From positions 2,976,001 to 3,040,000 of the forward strand of contig NZ_CP039290.1 of the NCBI RefSeq assembly GCF_004798705.1: a stretch of DNA of 64,000 nucleotides, read 5' to 3'. Origin of the DNA: Arthrobacter sp. PAMC25564. Lineage in GTDB: Bacteria > Actinomycetota > Actinomycetes > Actinomycetales > Micrococcaceae. The translations under genes and the position numbers were made by a program. The notes under the pieces were generated by a model that saw nothing but the letters and a program-made list of their open reading frames with translations, was not told where the DNA came from and searched no databases. Each line of letters begins with the position of its first letter. Position 1 is the stretch's first letter. This document shows, piece after piece, positions 62,232 through 64,000 of this stretch.

Positions 62232-63431
62232 TCAGGCGGCTTTGGGCTTGGGTGCTTCGTAGAGGGTCATGTCGCGGAGCATGGCGAACAGGACGTCGCA
62301 GCGGCGCCGGGCGAGGGCGATGAGGGCCTGGTTGTGGCGTTTACCCTCGGCTCGTTTGCGGTCGTAATACGCCCGTGAGGCGGGGTCCTTCAGCGCGGCG
62401 AACGCGGAGAGGAAGAAGGCGCGTTTGAGGATTTTGTTGCCTTTCCTGGAGGGGTGGTCGCCGCGGATGGACGTCCCGGATCTCCACGTCACCGGGGCTA
62501 ATCCGGAGTAGGAGGCCAGGTGTCCGGCGGTGTTGAAGTCCTTACCGATGACCTCGGTGATGATCCTTGCCTCTGTCCTGGCGCCGACCGCCGGCATGGA
62601 TGTCAGGACGGTGTGAAGAGGGTGGGCCTCCACGATGGCCTCGACCCGGGTCAGGACCTCGGCGCGGGCAGCGCGCAGTTGGGCCAGCTGTGCGGCCAGG
62701 CGCGGCAGGACGATGCCGGCGGCACCGGTGCCGGCGACCACTACGGTCTGTTCGGACAGGGCGGTGAATATTTCTGCAGCCCAGCCCGTGCCGGCCCGCG
62801 GCGCCCATTTGCGCAGGTACTCGCCGACCCTGGTCTGGCCGGCCTTACGCAGGGCCGCCGGGGTCGGGTACTTGATCAGCAGCTCGGCCATCGCCGGGTG
62901 GTCCAGGTGCGGGCCGATGACCCGCTCCAAGGCGGGGTGGATCTGGGTCAGGAGCCCGCGGATCCGGTTCGAGGTTGCGGTGGCCTGTTGGGCCAGGTCG
63001 TCGTCGAAGCCGCAGAGCATGGACAGTTCCGCGGTCTGTTCGTCGGCAACCGCGATCGAGCGCAGGGTGTGCGGCATGGTGCGGGCGGCCTCGGCAATGA
63101 TGAACGAGTCGCGGGCATCGGTCTTCGCCTCGCCGGGGTGCAGGTCGGCGATCCGGCGCATCGCCAGCCCGGGCAGGTAGCCGACCATGATCCCGGCGGC
63201 CTGCGCGACGGCGACAGGAAGGGCGCCGATGGTCGCGGGCTGATCCACAACCAGCAACAGCGTCCCGTGTTTGGTCAGGGAACCGATGATGGAGCGCAGT
63301 TTCGCCTCGTCCTGGGGCAGCGCCTTATCGAGGAGCTTCTTGCCCTCCCGGTTCAGCGCCACCGCGTGGTGGTTGGTCTTGCCGACGTCGACGCCGATGA
63401 AGACATCGACGAGATGGTGGTCCTTGATCAC
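62232..63431 (-). CDS. IS110-family transposase (DEDD + serine)
   Basis: 399 residues from 63431 (MIKDHHLVDVFIGVDVGKTN). DEDD domain: VFIGVDVGKTNHHA (Asp about 15), LLVVDQPATIGALPVAVA, EAKTDARDSFIIAEAARTM. C-terminal domain: MPAVGARTEARIITEVIG and WRSGTSIRGDHPSRKGNK with the candidate serine. It is intact. Same length and overall plan as the copy A transposase but extensive substitutions, so the elements are distinct members of one subgroup rather than a recent transposition pair. Confidence 0.93.
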   Translation of the reverse strand: MIKDHHLVDVFIGVDVGKTNHHAVALNREGKKLLDKALPQDEAKLRSIIGSLTKHGTLLLVVDQPATIGALPVAVAQAAGIMVGYLPGLAMRRIADLHPGEAKTDARDSFIIAEAARTMPHTLRSIAVADEQTAELSMLCGFDDDLAQQATATSNRIRGLLTQIHPALERVIGPHLDHPAMAELLIKYPTPAALRKAGQTRVGEYLRKWAPRAGTGWAAEIFTALSEQTVVVAGTGAAGIVLPRLAAQLAQLRAARAEVLTRVEAIVEAHPLHTVLTSMPAVGARTEARIITEVIGKDFNTAGHLASYSGLAPVTWRSGTSIRGDHPSRKGNKILKRAFFLSAFAALKDPASRAYYDRKRAEGKRHNQALIALARRRCDVLFAMLRDMTLYEAPKPKAA

Positions 63432-63691
63432 CGCTACCTCCAGTCATGAAACCCAATAAGAGAACGCCGGTCTGTCCTGCGGCCCCAGAGCTCGGCATCC
63501 ACGTTACGGTCCGGCCTGCCACGGTCGAGTCTGCGACTGGTCTTGTCCCCATCAGCGATCCCCTGGCGCCTATCGCACCCCGGTGACAACACCCCCCGGA
63601 TCATACGGTCGACTGGGGGTAAGAACCATGCCGGGACCGACAGGCCAGCAACCCCGATTCTTGCTCGTTCAGGGGCTATAAGAAAGGTAAC
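63432..63691 (-). ncRNA. Candidate bridge RNA locus of IS110 copy B
   Basis: The left non-coding end between GTTAC and the transposase start, the place where IS110-group bridge RNAs are encoded. Conserved blocks with copy A (GATCCGGGGGGTGTTGTC, GTAACGTGGATGCCG) alternate with divergent segments, as expected for a scaffold with variable guide loops. RNA ends are not determined. Confidence 0.45.
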
Positions 63692-64000
63692 GGGGAACTC
63701 ATCGTCGGCGTTCGCGTGCCGGGCCATCTGGTTCACGTTGTTCGACACCCGCGCCAACAGCGTCTGCAGGGCCATCAGTTCCGCCATGGCTGCTTTAGCG
63801 CTCCGTCGGCGTCTCCGACGTCTCGGACAATGCCGAGGACACCATCAGGTTCCTGACCGTCACCCGCTCCCTCGCGGCACGGGCAACCAGCGCCTGCTCT
63901 TCCCCGGCGGTGACCCACACCTCGCGGCGCTTCTTTGTCCCCGCCGGCGAATTCGCGCGGCGGCGCTTGGACAGGAGCGGACGAGACTCATTCGTGGCCC

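Larger units (their letters stand above)
62107..63691 (-). mobile_element. Complete IS110-family insertion sequence (copy B)
   Basis: On the minus strand it begins GTTAC (63691) and ends CATAGGGACACCCCCC (62107), the same ends as copy A, with ATGATCCGGGGGGTGTTGTC inside the left end (63604-63585). It is 1585 bp with 260 bp of left and 125 bp of right non-coding DNA. Flanking mobC sequence can be rejoined across it to within one base. The left flanks of both copies read CCC before GTTAC, indicating a common target preference. Confidence 0.75.
62029..64000 (-). pseudogene. mobC: Plasmid mobilisation protein MobC, frameshifted and split by IS110 copy B
   Basis: Reading in from the window's right edge on the minus strand: KRRREVWVTAGEEQALVARA, RERVTVRNLMVSSALSETSE; a single extra T near 63797 makes a stop, and the next frame gives AAMAELMALQTLLARVSNNV, NQMARHANADDEFP. 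IS110 copy B interrupts at 63691. Beyond the element (from 62106 downwards) the ending resumes: QDAKAALAHVREVAK, a further shift, then RIDRTIEGLM and TAG at 62029-62031. All parts match the ribbon-helix-helix MobC relaxosome proteins. The N terminus is outside the window. Confidence 0.8.

Noticed and set aside
1..64000. CRISPR array, rRNA operon, complete tRNA or phage structural genes
   Set aside because: No regularly spaced repeats, no conserved rRNA blocks, no full cloverleaf sequence and no capsid or tail proteins were recognised on either strand.

Overview
The window is high-GC, gene-dense actinobacterial DNA. Its gene families and their arrangement (hydroxyquinol pathway, protocatechuate 4,5-cleavage operon, MHS-type shikimate transporter, MmyB-type regulators, ABC1 kinase) fit Arthrobacter sensu lato (Micrococcaceae); this is an inference from gene content, not a database match. 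Remnants of mobC, a TraG/TraD-type coupling protein and tyrosine integrases, together with IS110 elements, suggest an accessory replicon or an island of plasmid origin rather than core chromosome. No rRNA gene, complete tRNA gene or CRISPR array was seen.

Layout. (1) 1-5552, plus strand: flavin reductase (cut by the window edge), alpha/beta hydrolase, TfdB-like phenol hydroxylase, maleylacetate reductase and hydroxyquinol 1,2-dioxygenase, a route from a phenol or resorcinol through hydroxyquinol and maleylacetate to 3-oxoadipate. (2) 5.7-13.8 kb: an NmrA-type pseudogene, then a minus-strand operon (MFS exporter, two aldo/keto reductases, NTF2-like protein, broken carboxymuconolactone decarboxylase, cupin) divergent from an MmyB-type regulator and an SDR gene. 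The SDR gene is split by an intact IS110 element. (3) 13.9-16.5 kb: a DUF427 gene, whose frameshifted duplicate lies 41 kb away, and a DUF4236-HIRAN membrane protein. (4) 17.2-30.2 kb: UDP-glucose dehydrogenase, an OmpR-type two-component system, three glycosyltransferases, a fused ABC exporter and three consecutive APH-fold kinases. The last seven genes (21227-30237) overlap end to end, and I regard this block as the best candidate for an undescribed glycoconjugate assembly and export system. (5) 30.4-34 kb: lipoprotein phosphoesterase, integrase remnant, DUF1003 protein, DMT-type transporter. (6) 34.2-44.6 kb: a shikimate/quinate-like catabolic cluster (MHS transporter, AroE, SDR, Gfo/Idh pseudogene, a 53-residue ORF, TIM-barrel protein, AKR, and two KstD-like flavoproteins flanking a LysR regulator). 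(7) 45.5-53.2 kb: LysR regulator divergent from a protocatechuate 4,5-cleavage operon ligJ-ligK-ligI-ligAB(fused)-ligC-AKR-SBP. (8) 53.2-56.5 kb: decayed genes (coupling protein, SDR, KstD-like, DUF427 copy, truncated IS110). (9) 56.9-64 kb: padR plus ABC1 kinase, a possible tRNA 3' fragment with terminator, integrase and FtsX remnants, a VC0807-like membrane protein, and a second full IS110 element inside a degraded mobC.

How the parts work together. Two aromatic ring-cleavage routes share the window: hydroxyquinol intradiol cleavage, and protocatechuate 4,5-extradiol cleavage, which the shikimate-like cluster could feed through 3-dehydroshikimate. The glycosyltransferase/kinase block is unrelated and appears to build and export a cell-surface glycan or glycolipid. 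Disrupted genes and IS110 traffic separate these modules.
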